Shown here: piece after piece, positions 24,601 to 32,507 of the stretch | Layout: every line of letters begins with the position of its first letter | How positions within the stretch are numbered: the first letter of the stretch is position 1 | Origin: Collinsella sp. | GTDB lineage: Bacteria; Actinomycetota; Coriobacteriia; Coriobacteriales; Coriobacteriaceae | NCBI GenBank assembly: GCA_019414515.1 | Contig: DXLX01000036.1 | Coordinates: forward strand, 1 to 64,000 | Length of the DNA: 64,000 bases | Direction of reading: 5' to 3' | Program-made: the position numbers and the translations under genes | Notes under the pieces: model-generated | Seen by the model: only the letters and a program-made list of their open reading frames with translations | Told to the model about the DNA's origin: nothing | Databases searched by the model: none

Positions 24601-25431
24601 TTACTTCTTACGGCGACGAATGATGTGCTGGTTCGAGACCTTCTTCTTCTTGCGCGTACGAAGGCCCTTCGTCGGCTTACCCCAAGGGGTAACAGAGGGA
24701 CGACCAGAGGTGTGGTTCTTGCCCTCGCCACCGCCGTGCGGGTGGTCGACAGGGTTCATGACGGTACCGCGGACGGTCGGGCGCACGTTCATGTGACGCT
24801 TACGGCCGGCCTTGCCGATGACGATGTTGGCGTGATCGGCGTTGCCGACCTCACCGACGGTGGCGCGGCAGGTAACGAGGATGCGGCGCATCTCGGAGGA
24901 AGGCATACGGACGATAGCGTACTTGCCCTCCTTACCCATCAACTGGCAGGAGTTACCGGCGGAACGGGCGATAGCAGCGCCCTTGCCCGGCTGGAACTCG
25001 ACGGCGTGGATGAGCGTACCGACGGGGATGTCGGCGAGGGGCAGAGCGTTGCCCGGCTTGATGTCGGCGTCAGAACCGGACATGATGGTCTGACCGACCT
25101 CGAGGCCCTTGGGGGCCAGGATGTAGCGCTTCTCACCGTCAGCGTAGTGCAGCAGAGCGATGCGAGCGGAACGGTTCGGATCGTACTCGATCGTGGCAAC
25201 CTTGGCGGGCACACCGTCCTTGTTGCGCTTGAAGTCGATCACGCGGTAACGACGCTTCACGCCGCCGCCCTGGTGGCGGGTGGTGATGCGGCCGTTGTTG
25301 TTACGACCGGCCTTCTTGGGCAGGGGCTCGAGAAGAGACTTCTCGGGCTTGGTGCAGGTGATCTCGGAGAAGTCGGAGATCGTCTGCCAACGCCTACCAG
25401 CGGAGGTCGGCTTAAGGTGCTTTACAGCCAT
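24601..25431 (-). CDS. rplB: 50S ribosomal protein L2
   Basis: 276 residues from the ATG at 25431 (MAVKHLKPTSAGRR), chosen because AAAGGGAT precedes it and L2 normally begins there. GRNNNGRITTRHQGGGVKRRYR and the C-terminal GTVMNPVDHPHGGGEGK, with the histidine needed for peptidyl transferase assembly, are intact. The 179-base gap to rplW upstream is unusually long and contains a possible promoter element. Confidence 0.98.
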   Translation of the reverse strand: MAVKHLKPTSAGRRWQTISDFSEITCTKPEKSLLEPLPKKAGRNNNGRITTRHQGGGVKRRYRVIDFKRNKDGVPAKVATIEYDPNRSARIALLHYADGEKRYILAPKGLEVGQTIMSGSDADIKPGNALPLADIPVGTLIHAVEFQPGKGAAIARSAGNSCQLMGKEGKYAIVRMPSSEMRRILVTCRATVGEVGNADHANIVIGKAGRKRHMNVRPTVRGTVMNPVDHPHGGGEGKNHTSGRPSVTPWGKPTKGLRTRKKKKVSNQHIIRRRKK

Positions 25432-25511
25432 TACAATCCCTTTCAATAGGAATCCGTTAGCCATCGCAGACAGGGATTCGAGGTTCTGCCTCGGGTGCGA
25501 TGACACCGGAC

Positions 25512-25537
25512 GTATACACGGTTCCGGGCGTGTCCAT
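25512..25537 (-). promoter_or_regulatory. 26-base element shared by the rplB and rplC upstream regions
   Basis: The stretch reads GTATACACGG then TTCCGGGCGT and GTCCAT. It matches the element upstream of rplC (27377-27402) at 23 of 26 bases. On the minus strand it ends in TGTATAC, which could be an extended -10 box. It lies in the 179-base gap between rplW and rplB and may be an internal promoter. Confidence 0.5.
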
Positions 25538-25610
25538 TTTATACGCCCAAAACCTTGAGCTCCCGCCTCCCCTATTTGGGAGGCATGAGCTCACTCAACA
25601 GCAGCGAGTC

Positions 25611-25898
25611 TTAGGCCTGGTTGCCAAAGACCTCGATGGTGTCGCCCTCGGCCAGCGTGACGATGGCCTTCTTCCAAGAACGGGTCTTGCCGGCGACATA
25701 GCGCACGCGCTTGGTCTTGGGCTTGACCGTCAGGGTGTTCACGCGAACGACCTTGACGCCGAAGATCTCCTCGACAGCGTCCTTGATCTGATACTTGTTA
25801 GCATCCTTGGCGACCTCGAACGTGTACTTGTTCAGCTCCATGCCGGAGAAGGAACGCTCGGACACGATCGGACGGATGATGATCTCGTGGGCGGTCAT
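25611..25898 (-). CDS. rplW: 50S ribosomal protein L23
   Basis: 95 residues with the L23 pattern IIRPIVSERSFSGMELNKYTF, EVAKDANKYQIKDAVEEIFGVKVVRVNTL and KPKTKRVRYVAGKT. L23 lies at the exit of the tunnel and docks trigger factor and SRP. Its ATG follows the rplD TAA directly, so translation is coupled. Confidence 0.97.
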   Translation of the reverse strand: MTAHEIIIRPIVSERSFSGMELNKYTFEVAKDANKYQIKDAVEEIFGVKVVRVNTLTVKPKTKRVRYVAGKTRSWKKAIVTLAEGDTIEVFGNQA

Positions 25899-26525
25899 TT
25901 ATGCAAGCACCTCCCCGAAGTGAGCGGCGATGTCGGCGGGCATCAGCACAGCGTTGTTGTTGACGAGATCGTAGGTGTTGGCCTCGTCGGCAGTGATGAT
26001 GAACGTCTTGGGAATGTTGCGGAACGACAGGTAGGCGTTGACGTCCTCATCGCGAACGATGATGGTCAGACGCTTGCCCTCAAGGCCGAGAGCCTTGAGC
26101 ATGGCGACGGCAGCCTTGGTGGAAGGCTTCTCGAAGCCGTAGTCGTCGACGAGCACGAGCTCGCCATCGGCCAGCTTGGCGGACAGCGCGGAGCGCATAG
26201 CCAGCTTGACCTCCTTGTTGTTCATACGCTTAGCGTAGGAACGGGGCTTGGGGGCGAAGACAACGCCACCGTGACGCCACTGGGCAGCACGGATGGAACC
26301 CTGGCGGGCACGGCCGGTGCCCTTCTGACGCCAAGGCTTCTTGCCGCCACCGGAAACCTCAGAGCGACCCTTAGCAGACTGGGTGCCCTGACGCCAAGAG
26401 GCCATCTGGCACTTGACGATGTGGTGCATAACGTGGATGTTCGGCTCGATGCCGTACACCTCAGCGGCGAGCTCGGCCTCGGCGACCTTCTTGCCCTCGC
26501 TGTTCTTTACTTCAAACTTTGCCAT
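25899..26525 (-). CDS. rplD: 50S ribosomal protein L4
   Basis: 208 residues with SEVSGGGKKPWRQKGTGRARQG in the conserved loop that reaches the tunnel, and GVVFAPKPRSYAKRMNNKEV. In enterobacteria L4 also represses the S10 operon; no such leader can be shown here. AAGGAGAA precedes the ATG. Confidence 0.97.
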   Translation of the reverse strand: MAKFEVKNSEGKKVAEAELAAEVYGIEPNIHVMHHIVKCQMASWRQGTQSAKGRSEVSGGGKKPWRQKGTGRARQGSIRAAQWRHGGVVFAPKPRSYAKRMNNKEVKLAMRSALSAKLADGELVLVDDYGFEKPSTKAAVAMLKALGLEGKRLTIIVRDEDVNAYLSFRNIPKTFIITADEANTYDLVNNNAVLMPADIAAHFGEVLA

Positions 26526-26571
26526 TTATGTGTTCTCCTTGGTATGACGCTGGGCTAAATGGGCTGGGCCC

Positions 26572-27192
26572 TTAGGCCATACGGATGGCGACGAGACCAT
26601 TCTTGGCACCCGGGACAGCGCCCTTGACCAAGATGAGGTTCTGCTCGGCATCGATGCGGACAACGGAAAGGTTCTTGACGGTAACGCGCTCGTTACCCAT
26701 GTGACCGGCCATCTTGACGCCCTTGAGGACGCGCGCAGGATAGGCGCACTGACCGATAGAACCAGGGTGACGCTGGAAGTGAGAACCATGCGTCATAGGA
26801 CCGCGGCGCTGACCCCAGCGCTTGATGCGACCCTGGAAGCCCTTACCCTTGGAGGTACCGATGACGTCGACCTTCTCGACGTCAGCGAAATCAGCGACGG
26901 TGACGACCTCGCCGACCTTGTGCTCCTCGCCGTTCTCGACGCGGACCTCACGAAGGAAACGGACAGGCTCGACGCCAGCCTTGGCGAAGTGACCAGCCAT
27001 GGGCTTGTTCACGTTCTTGGCCTTGATGTCGCCGAAACCGATCTGGACGGCGTCATAGCCGTCGGTTGCCTGAGTTTTAACCTGCGAGACAGCGCAGGGG
27101 CCAGCCTGGATGACCGTGACGGGAACGACGTTGTCGTCCTCGTCCCAAACCTGGGTCATGCCAATCTTGCGGCCGAGAATCATGCTGATCAA
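26572..27192 (-). CDS. rplC: 50S ribosomal protein L3
   Basis: 206 residues with GRKIGMTQVWDEDDNVVPVTV and the central SKGKGFQGRIKRWGQRRGPMTHGSHFQRHPGSIG loop that nears the peptidyl transferase centre. A TTG start at 27192 (MISMILGRK) follows GGGATC and agrees with the family N-terminus; ATG at 27183 is the alternative. It is the first gene here: the usual rpsJ is missing upstream and lies at 52557-52865. Confidence 0.96.
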   Translation of the reverse strand: MISMILGRKIGMTQVWDEDDNVVPVTVIQAGPCAVSQVKTQATDGYDAVQIGFGDIKAKNVNKPMAGHFAKAGVEPVRFLREVRVENGEEHKVGEVVTVADFADVEKVDVIGTSKGKGFQGRIKRWGQRRGPMTHGSHFQRHPGSIGQCAYPARVLKGVKMAGHMGNERVTVKNLSVVRIDAEQNLILVKGAVPGAKNGLVAIRMA

Positions 27193-27510
27193 GATATGAT
27201 CCCAACTCTCGCGTGGTCTTGGGACAATGCGTACGCCACCGAGCGTACGCCCCTAGAGGACCACTACTTACACGACATGCTCCCCAGCCTTGTATTGCGT
27301 CCGGACTACCTGACAACCCTATTAAGCAGGCATTTTGTCCAGCCAGAATACTCCCCTGGTTTCACACAGCTGTTTAGTATACACGGCTGCGGGCGTATCC
27401 ATCGAGATTCATATTTCACTCACATTGTTTACGCAGGTAAAGTGCGCGGAGTCGCCTGGGGCCGGCAGAGCGGCGGCGAAATATATTAAGGTTGCTGCTC
27501 TGCCGGGCTT
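27193..27510 (-). promoter_or_regulatory. Leader and promoter region of the rplC operon
   Basis: This 318-base stretch carries a hairpin of two GCGTACGC words (27229-27236 and 27243-27250) close to the start of rplC, and the 26-base element at 27377-27402, which on the minus strand ends in TGTATACT, a good extended -10 box. A GC-rich stem at 27461-27508 (GCCGGCAGAGC with GCTCTGCCGGGC, 13-base loop) lies further upstream. Together they suit an independent promoter for the split ribosomal operon. Confidence 0.5.
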
Positions 27511-27600
27511 GGGAGACGACACGTTGACGCCTGCTTAACTCTGCTCGCTCAGGCTAAAGACTTTGTTGGGGATCCACTATTTGTTGGAGGGTGAATTTGC
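27511..27600. repeat. 90-bp direct repeat, left copy
   Basis: Matches 39047-39136 at 83 of 90 bases, same orientation. The right copy covers the last 46 or so bases of the intact histidine phosphatase gene and its downstream flank. The two copies bracket the 11.5-kb sulfatase-PTS island. Confidence 0.85.
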
Positions 27601-27701
27601 TTTGAAGCGGTTTGCCTTCCGCCTGTGGCTTTTTTGAATTGGCGGCTGACGCTGCCGCGACTTATTGCCAAGAGGACTTCAACACCATCGGCGCTCATGA
27701 G
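27554..27701 (-). pseudogene. Histidine phosphatase 3' remnant
   Basis: A decayed copy of the 3' end of the phosphatase gene at 39090-39716. A first segment reads GVEVLLAISRGSVSRQFKKA, against GIETLLAVSHGSASRQFIKA in the intact protein; about 65 bases are then missing and the frame shifts. The final residues KFTLQQIVDPQQSL and a TAG stop at 27554 are kept. No start or promoter remains. Confidence 0.8.
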
Positions 27702-27791
27702 ACGAGCGGGACACGGCGACCTCCTCAAGGCAGAAGAGGAAGGCCCGCGCTCCAGCTCCATTATCGCGGCATCCCGTTTCGGGGCGAAGAA

Positions 27792-28589
27792 CTAGAGCAC
27801 CGAGAACCGGATGAAATTGTACGTGCAGATCACGATGATGAGCACGAGGGCGAACACGTAGAGCTTATCGACCGCCGCCGAGTCCATCAAGCGCAGCAGG
27901 CGGCGCCCCACGACCGACCCAAGCACCGCCATCGCCGCCATGCCCAGCAGGACCACGGGGAGGAACGCGGGCACGCTGCCCGTGGCCAGCGTGTAGATGA
28001 GGCTCGCCGTCTGCGAGAACGCGATGATGAACAGCGACGCCTGCGCGGCGGGCTTGCTCTCCATGGCGAAGAAGAAGACGAGGATGGCCAGGTTGAAGGG
28101 GCCGCCGCCGATGCCGAGGAAGGACCAGCACGCCCCGGCGCAGAACCCTATGAGCGCCTGCGCCCACGCATTCTCGAGCTTGAGGCCCTTGATGCGCGCC
28201 TTGTTGAGCGTGTAGGCCAGCACGAGGACGGCGAGCACGATGAGCACGGCGGCCTGGACCGCGCCGACGAGCTCGGCGTCGGGGAACACGGACCCCAGCC
28301 GGTTGAACAACATCTTGCCGATCACGCCGCCCACCGCGGAGCTGACGGCGATGGGCGACATCGCCCGCGCGTCGATATCAGACTGCCCGCTCGCCGCGTT
28401 CTGCGCGAGCGTGGAGAGCGACATGATGAGCACCGACATGCTCGAGAGGAAGCTCACCGTGCTCACGCTCATGACGTTCATCGCGTCGACCACGGGCTTG
28501 ATGATCACGCCGCCGCCGATGCCACAGAGCGGCCCCAGAAGCGACGCCAGGAAGCATACCGCGAAGACCAAGATGTATTGAGGACCCAT
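27792..28589 (-). CDS. TauE/SafE-family sulfite/sulfate exporter
   Basis: A 265-residue membrane protein with two related halves, each containing a glycine-rich turn (LCGIGGGVIIKPVVD and FLGIGGGPFNLAILV), the mark of the TauE/SafE family, and about eight hydrophobic segments. AGGAGC precedes the ATG. The family exports sulfite, sulfate or organosulfur compounds. Downstream of two sulfatases and a sulfatase-activating enzyme, the best guess is removal of sulfate released in the cytoplasm. A broken paralogue lies next to it upstream. The 230 bases upstream of its start show no other gene. Confidence 0.8.
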   Translation of the reverse strand: MGPQYILVFAVCFLASLLGPLCGIGGGVIIKPVVDAMNVMSVSTVSFLSSMSVLIMSLSTLAQNAASGQSDIDARAMSPIAVSSAVGGVIGKMLFNRLGSVFPDAELVGAVQAAVLIVLAVLVLAYTLNKARIKGLKLENAWAQALIGFCAGACWSFLGIGGGPFNLAILVFFFAMESKPAAQASLFIIAFSQTASLIYTLATGSVPAFLPVVLLGMAAMAVLGSVVGRRLLRLMDSAAVDKLYVFALVLIIVICTYNFIRFSVL

Positions 28590-28819
28590 CCGAACAAGCT
28601 CCTATCGATCGAGCAACACCCTATGCAACGAATTGCAAGCGTTCGTATCATTCAAAACCGCAGCGTATGGTTGTGGACTTTTACATATCTCGAACGCTGC
28701 TGCGCGATATGTCCCTATTTACGCCGCTCATGCGGAGCACCGTTGCGCCAAGGGCTAGGCGTCCCCGCCAATCTGCCTGCCGAGTCCATCAATGGCCCGC
28801 GCACCGTCTCGACACGCCG

Positions 28820-29069
28820 CTAGTAGTTAGCGAAGTAATCCTGGTTGAAGATGCACGCGTAGACGACGTCGAGCAGCAGCGCGGTGGAAACGCTCATGGC
28901 GAAGTGCCCGATGTTGTCCTCGCGGTGCATCCGGACAGGAAGTTGATGGTCGCCACGTCGGCGACACCCACGGCGTCCATCACGGGCTTAATGATGATGC
29001 CCCGCCGACACCGCAGATGGCACTGATGGTAGAGGCGAAAAACGCAATGGCGAATACGATTGCTAGCAT
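28820..29069 (-). pseudogene. Broken TauE/SafE-family gene
   Basis: From an ATG at 29069 the frame reads MLAIVFAIAFFASTISAICG then loses a base in the glycine-rich turn; the next frame continues IIIKPVMDAVGVADVATINF. Most of the middle is missing, and a final piece reads MSVSTALLLDVVYACIFNQD to a TAG at 28820. It is a second copy of the neighbouring exporter, inactivated by a frameshift and a large internal deletion. Confidence 0.75.
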
Positions 29070-29090
29070 ATGAAGCGCCTAGACTCTTCC

Positions 29091-29702
29091 CTACTTGTCA
29101 GGCATGGCTGCTGCGAGCGTCCGCTCAGCGCGCTCGTAATAGGACGCGGCGCGCCCCTCGTCACCCTTGTTCTCGTACTGAACCGAGAGCATCTGGCAGA
29201 GCAGGGCCTCTTCCATGCCAGCCGCCTCCGACAACGCGCGCTCCATCTCGTCGATATAGGCATACGAGCCCTTGAGGAAGACGTCATAGGTGCGACGGTC
29301 GGCACGCGCAGCCTCGCGATCACCGTGCTCCTCGAGGTAGGAGAGCACCTCGCGTGCGTGGGGCTCATCCCCGATCTCCACGTAGAAGGAGAACGCCTTT
29401 GCCGCCAGCGCGAGTGTCTGCTCCTCGCTCATCTTGAGCGAACCCATCTCGCGGATGATGCGCTCGGATGCCTCGACGTCATCCATGGCAAGAGCTGCGT
29501 TCAAGCGCATGAAAAGCACGTTGTACTTGGGGTACAGCACGCTAGTGAGCGGGCGGTTCAGGACCTTGAGGTAGTTGTTGAGGTCGCCCTCGCGCAGGTA
29601 CGCCTCGAGCTTGGCGAAGGTTGTGCGCTTTTGGACCTCCATGTAAATGGTGAACCCGACCGCAACCACTACGACCACAATGCCGATCGTCTTCATATCC
29701 AT
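29091..29702 (-). CDS. Membrane-anchored helical-repeat protein, function unknown
   Basis: A 203-residue protein with one N-terminal membrane segment (IGIVVVVVAVGFTIYMEV, residues 6-23) and a soluble part made of helices resembling TPR repeats (YNVLFMRLNAALAMDDVEASERII, ALAAKAFSFYVEIGDEPHAREVL, QMLSVQYENKGDEGRAASYYERAE). AAAGGCC precedes the ATG. It is 15 bases after the sulfatase gene and so probably shares its transcript. It may be an assembly factor of the island, but no function can be assigned. Confidence 0.65.
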   Translation of the reverse strand: MDMKTIGIVVVVVAVGFTIYMEVQKRTTFAKLEAYLREGDLNNYLKVLNRPLTSVLYPKYNVLFMRLNAALAMDDVEASERIIREMGSLKMSEEQTLALAAKAFSFYVEIGDEPHAREVLSYLEEHGDREAARADRRTYDVFLKGSYAYIDEMERALSEAAGMEEALLCQMLSVQYENKGDEGRAASYYERAERTLAAAMPDK

Positions 29703-29717
29703 GGATAGGCCTTTCTC

Positions 29718-31202
29718 TTAACGTTGGAGGCGCGAGGGCCGGGGGCGCTCAAGCATAACGGCGGGCGCACGTCCCGCCACCAACTCGCCGTCACGAACAT
29801 ATCCCTCTTCGCGACCAGCGAGCTCCTCAATCAGGCAGGCACGGAGCACGGCGATGCGCGCGGCGCGCTCCGGAGCGTCGATGAGGTCGTGCTCCTCACG
29901 CGGATCGGCGTCCAGGTCGAAATACTGCTCCATCCCGGTCCGTGTGAACCAGATGTACTTGTCATGCGGGGTCACGATCCACTGGTTGGACTGCTCGCGG
30001 CTGCCGCTGTGCTCGCCGTGCAGGTATGCACGGTTCAGCGGCGCGGCGCCGGTAAGCTCGCCCATGAGCGAGGCGCCCTCCACGCCCTCGGGCACGGGCA
30101 GGTCGCACGCCTCGAGGATGGTGGGCATAAGGTCCATGAGTTCCACCGTGCTCTCGCTCACGCCGCGAACGCGCTCGCCGCCCGGCACATCGACGTTTTT
30201 GCCCACGTGCACGATGAAGGGGATGCGCGCGGAGCCCTCGTAGGGCAACACCTTGCGAAAGAGACTGTGGTCAAAGAGCATCTCGCCGTGGTCGGAGCAG
30301 AACACGATCACGGTGTCGTGGTAGGTCTCGTCGTTCTCGAGCGCCGTGATGAGCCGGCCGATCTGGTGGTCCATATGTGTGATGCAGGCATAATAGCCCG
30401 CCATGGCCTCGCGGCGCAGCTCGGCGTCGCGGCAGCCGTGCACGCTGTCCAAGATCATGCCATCGCGCTCGGTGGCATCGGCGTCATCCCAATCGCCAGC
30501 GGCAGGCGCGCGCAGCTCCATGTCGCGGTACAGATCGAAGTAGGTCTGCGGCGCGTCGAAGGGCGGGTGGGGCCGCACGAAGCTCGTCATGAGGAAGAAC
30601 GGGCGCGTGCGATCGCGGGTCTCCAAAAAGCGGATGGACTCGTCCACCACCCAGTTGGTGGGGTGCAGGCGCTCCTCGTAGGCCCAGGGATGGGTGATCC
30701 AGGAGTTGTTCTCAACGCCCGAACCGTTCACGTCGGCGAATTCGCCCAGTTCATTTTTGAGGAAGCGCATGTAGTCGTCGGAGACGTTCTGGTGCATCCA
30801 GTACGGCAGGTTCGCCTTGCGGTAGTGGCCGATGTAGCCGTCATGCAGGCGCATGTGCTCGAAGCCGCAGCCCAAACGCGGCGGATGCACGTGCATCTTG
30901 CCTACCACGGCGGTCTGGTAGCCGCCGTCGCGCATCTCCTGCGCGAGCATATGGTCGTACTCCCACGCGATACCGTCCTGGTAACCCACGCGGCCCGTGC
31001 CCGCGGGCGTCTTGCCGCAAAAGAGGGCGGCGCGCGCCGGGATGCAACTCGGGCAGGCGGAGTAGGCGTTCTCGAACAGCATGCCGTCGGCGGCGAGCGT
31101 GTCCAAGTAGGGCGTCTGCACGTCCGGATGGCCGTCGATACCCAGGCAGTCGCCGCGCATCTGGTCGCACATGATAAGGAGAACGTTGGGTTGCTGGGGC
31201 AT
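29718..31202 (-). CDS. Sulfatase, cytoplasmic type
   Basis: A 494-residue arylsulfatase-family enzyme from the ATG at 31202 (MPQQPNVLLIMCDQMRGD), preferred over a GTG six codons upstream because TTGGAG precedes it. D13 and neighbours bind the metal; C53 in SACPSCIPARAALFCGKTP is the residue converted to formylglycine, here a Cys-type motif. VVFCSDHGEMLFDH gives further metal ligands. There is no signal peptide, so the enzyme works in the cytoplasm. The radical SAM maturase gene lies 101 bases upstream. The island context suggests a sulfated sugar phosphate as substrate; which sulfate position is unknown. Confidence 0.87.
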   Translation of the reverse strand: MPQQPNVLLIMCDQMRGDCLGIDGHPDVQTPYLDTLAADGMLFENAYSACPSCIPARAALFCGKTPAGTGRVGYQDGIAWEYDHMLAQEMRDGGYQTAVVGKMHVHPPRLGCGFEHMRLHDGYIGHYRKANLPYWMHQNVSDDYMRFLKNELGEFADVNGSGVENNSWITHPWAYEERLHPTNWVVDESIRFLETRDRTRPFFLMTSFVRPHPPFDAPQTYFDLYRDMELRAPAAGDWDDADATERDGMILDSVHGCRDAELRREAMAGYYACITHMDHQIGRLITALENDETYHDTVIVFCSDHGEMLFDHSLFRKVLPYEGSARIPFIVHVGKNVDVPGGERVRGVSESTVELMDLMPTILEACDLPVPEGVEGASLMGELTGAAPLNRAYLHGEHSGSREQSNQWIVTPHDKYIWFTRTGMEQYFDLDADPREEHDLIDAPERAARIAVLRACLIEELAGREEGYVRDGELVAGRAPAVMLERPRPSRLQR

Positions 31203-31303
31203 AGGGAACTCCAAACTCACGGGAACGGGATGAAGATTGAGTGGTCAAGGCGGGAGGGGCGCAGAGCCCCACACAACTACGACGAGGCAAAACCCGGGCA
31301 GGA

Positions 31304-32404
31304 TCAGCGCCGCGTGAACATGCGAGCCACGCGCTGCAGGCCGGGATAGGCGTACTCCAAAAACTCACGCAGCCCGCAGTAGCCCGCATCGTAATAGGCG
31401 ATGTTCAGGCGCTTGCAGTTGCGATGGCAAATGCCCTCAAAGGGGCAATCGGCGCACCGCGCGCAATCGCGACGCGGCTCGTTCAAAAACATGCGCATGG
31501 TCTCACAGGTCGCCATTGCCTCAAGGGAATCGACGCGAATATCGCCCACGCGGTACTCATCCAGCGCATAGAAGTCGCACGGATACACCGAACCGTCGCT
31601 TTCCACCACGAACTGCGGAGCGCAGCGGCCGAGCATACCGCACTGCGACGGAAACTGCCCGAGCGCCATCTGCATGACGTTCTCGAACAGCCAGATGCTC
31701 ACATAGCGCCCAGCACCGAGCTCGCGCCACCACAAGTCGAACAAGCGGCGGTAGAACGAGGAGAAGGCACGCGGGTCGAGCGAGAACGTGTCCCGCTCAT
31801 CGTCGAGGCCCGGCAGGCACGGGATGAACTGGATATGGGTGATCTTCTCCTGCTTGATGAAGGAGAAGACGCGCTGTGGATGCGCCGCCATCTGCGAGGT
31901 GAGGACCGAGAGTATGTTGACGTCCACGCCGCGCTCGCGCAGCAGGCGAACGCCGCTCATGACGCGCGCGTACGTAGCGGCACCGTGCGCATCGGGACGC
32001 ATCGAATCGTGCAGGTCGCGATAAGCGTCAACCGAGACTCCGATGAGGAACCCGTGCTCGCGGAAGAACTCGGCCCATTCCTCTTCGATCAGGTAGCCGT
32101 TGGTCTGCAACGCCCAGCTCACCCGCTGGTTCTCACGGCGCTCCTCCACCCGCGCGACGAACGAATGGAAGAAGTCAAGGCCGGCCAGGGTGGGCTCGCC
32201 GCCCTGGAAGGCGAAAGAAATGTGCGCATCACTCGCCACGGCGAGTGCACGGTCGATGATGGCACTTGCCACGTCTTCGCCCATGACGCGGGCGCTCCGC
32301 TCCTCGCGATGAGCAGCGACATCGCAGTAAAAGCAGTACCTGCACCGCATGTTGCAAGCACTCGATGCCGGTTTTATCAAAAAGCCAATATGCTTCGCGC
32401 ACAT
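31304..32404 (-). CDS. Anaerobic sulfatase-maturating radical SAM enzyme (anSME)
   Basis: A 366-residue radical SAM/SPASM protein. The ATG at 32404 (MCAKHIGFLIKP) is favoured by the AAGGGGGG upstream. CNMRCRYCFYC holds the CxxxCxxC cluster that binds SAM; ISFAFQGGEPTLAG follows. C-terminal cysteines (CGMLGRCAPQFVV, VYPCDFY, CARCADCPFEGICHRNC) give the two SPASM clusters. It oxidises the active-site Cys of sulfatases to formylglycine without oxygen. Placed between two Cys-type sulfatase genes, these are its obvious substrates. Confidence 0.9.
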   Translation of the reverse strand: MCAKHIGFLIKPASSACNMRCRYCFYCDVAAHREERSARVMGEDVASAIIDRALAVASDAHISFAFQGGEPTLAGLDFFHSFVARVEERRENQRVSWALQTNGYLIEEEWAEFFREHGFLIGVSVDAYRDLHDSMRPDAHGAATYARVMSGVRLLRERGVDVNILSVLTSQMAAHPQRVFSFIKQEKITHIQFIPCLPGLDDERDTFSLDPRAFSSFYRRLFDLWWRELGAGRYVSIWLFENVMQMALGQFPSQCGMLGRCAPQFVVESDGSVYPCDFYALDEYRVGDIRVDSLEAMATCETMRMFLNEPRRDCARCADCPFEGICHRNCKRLNIAYYDAGYCGLREFLEYAYPGLQRVARMFTRR

Positions 32405-32507
32405 GGCACATACCCCCCTTCGCACAGGCTAGCCCTCACTCATCGGGCCGGAAACCACCTCCTTACCCGAGGCGGCGCATCCGGCCCGCACAATCACCGC
32501 ATGAATC

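Noticed and set aside
27612..28823. A 403-codon plus-strand frame over the TauE region
   Set aside because: It is a shadow opposite the TauE gene, very rich in His, Arg and Glu, and has no family resemblance.
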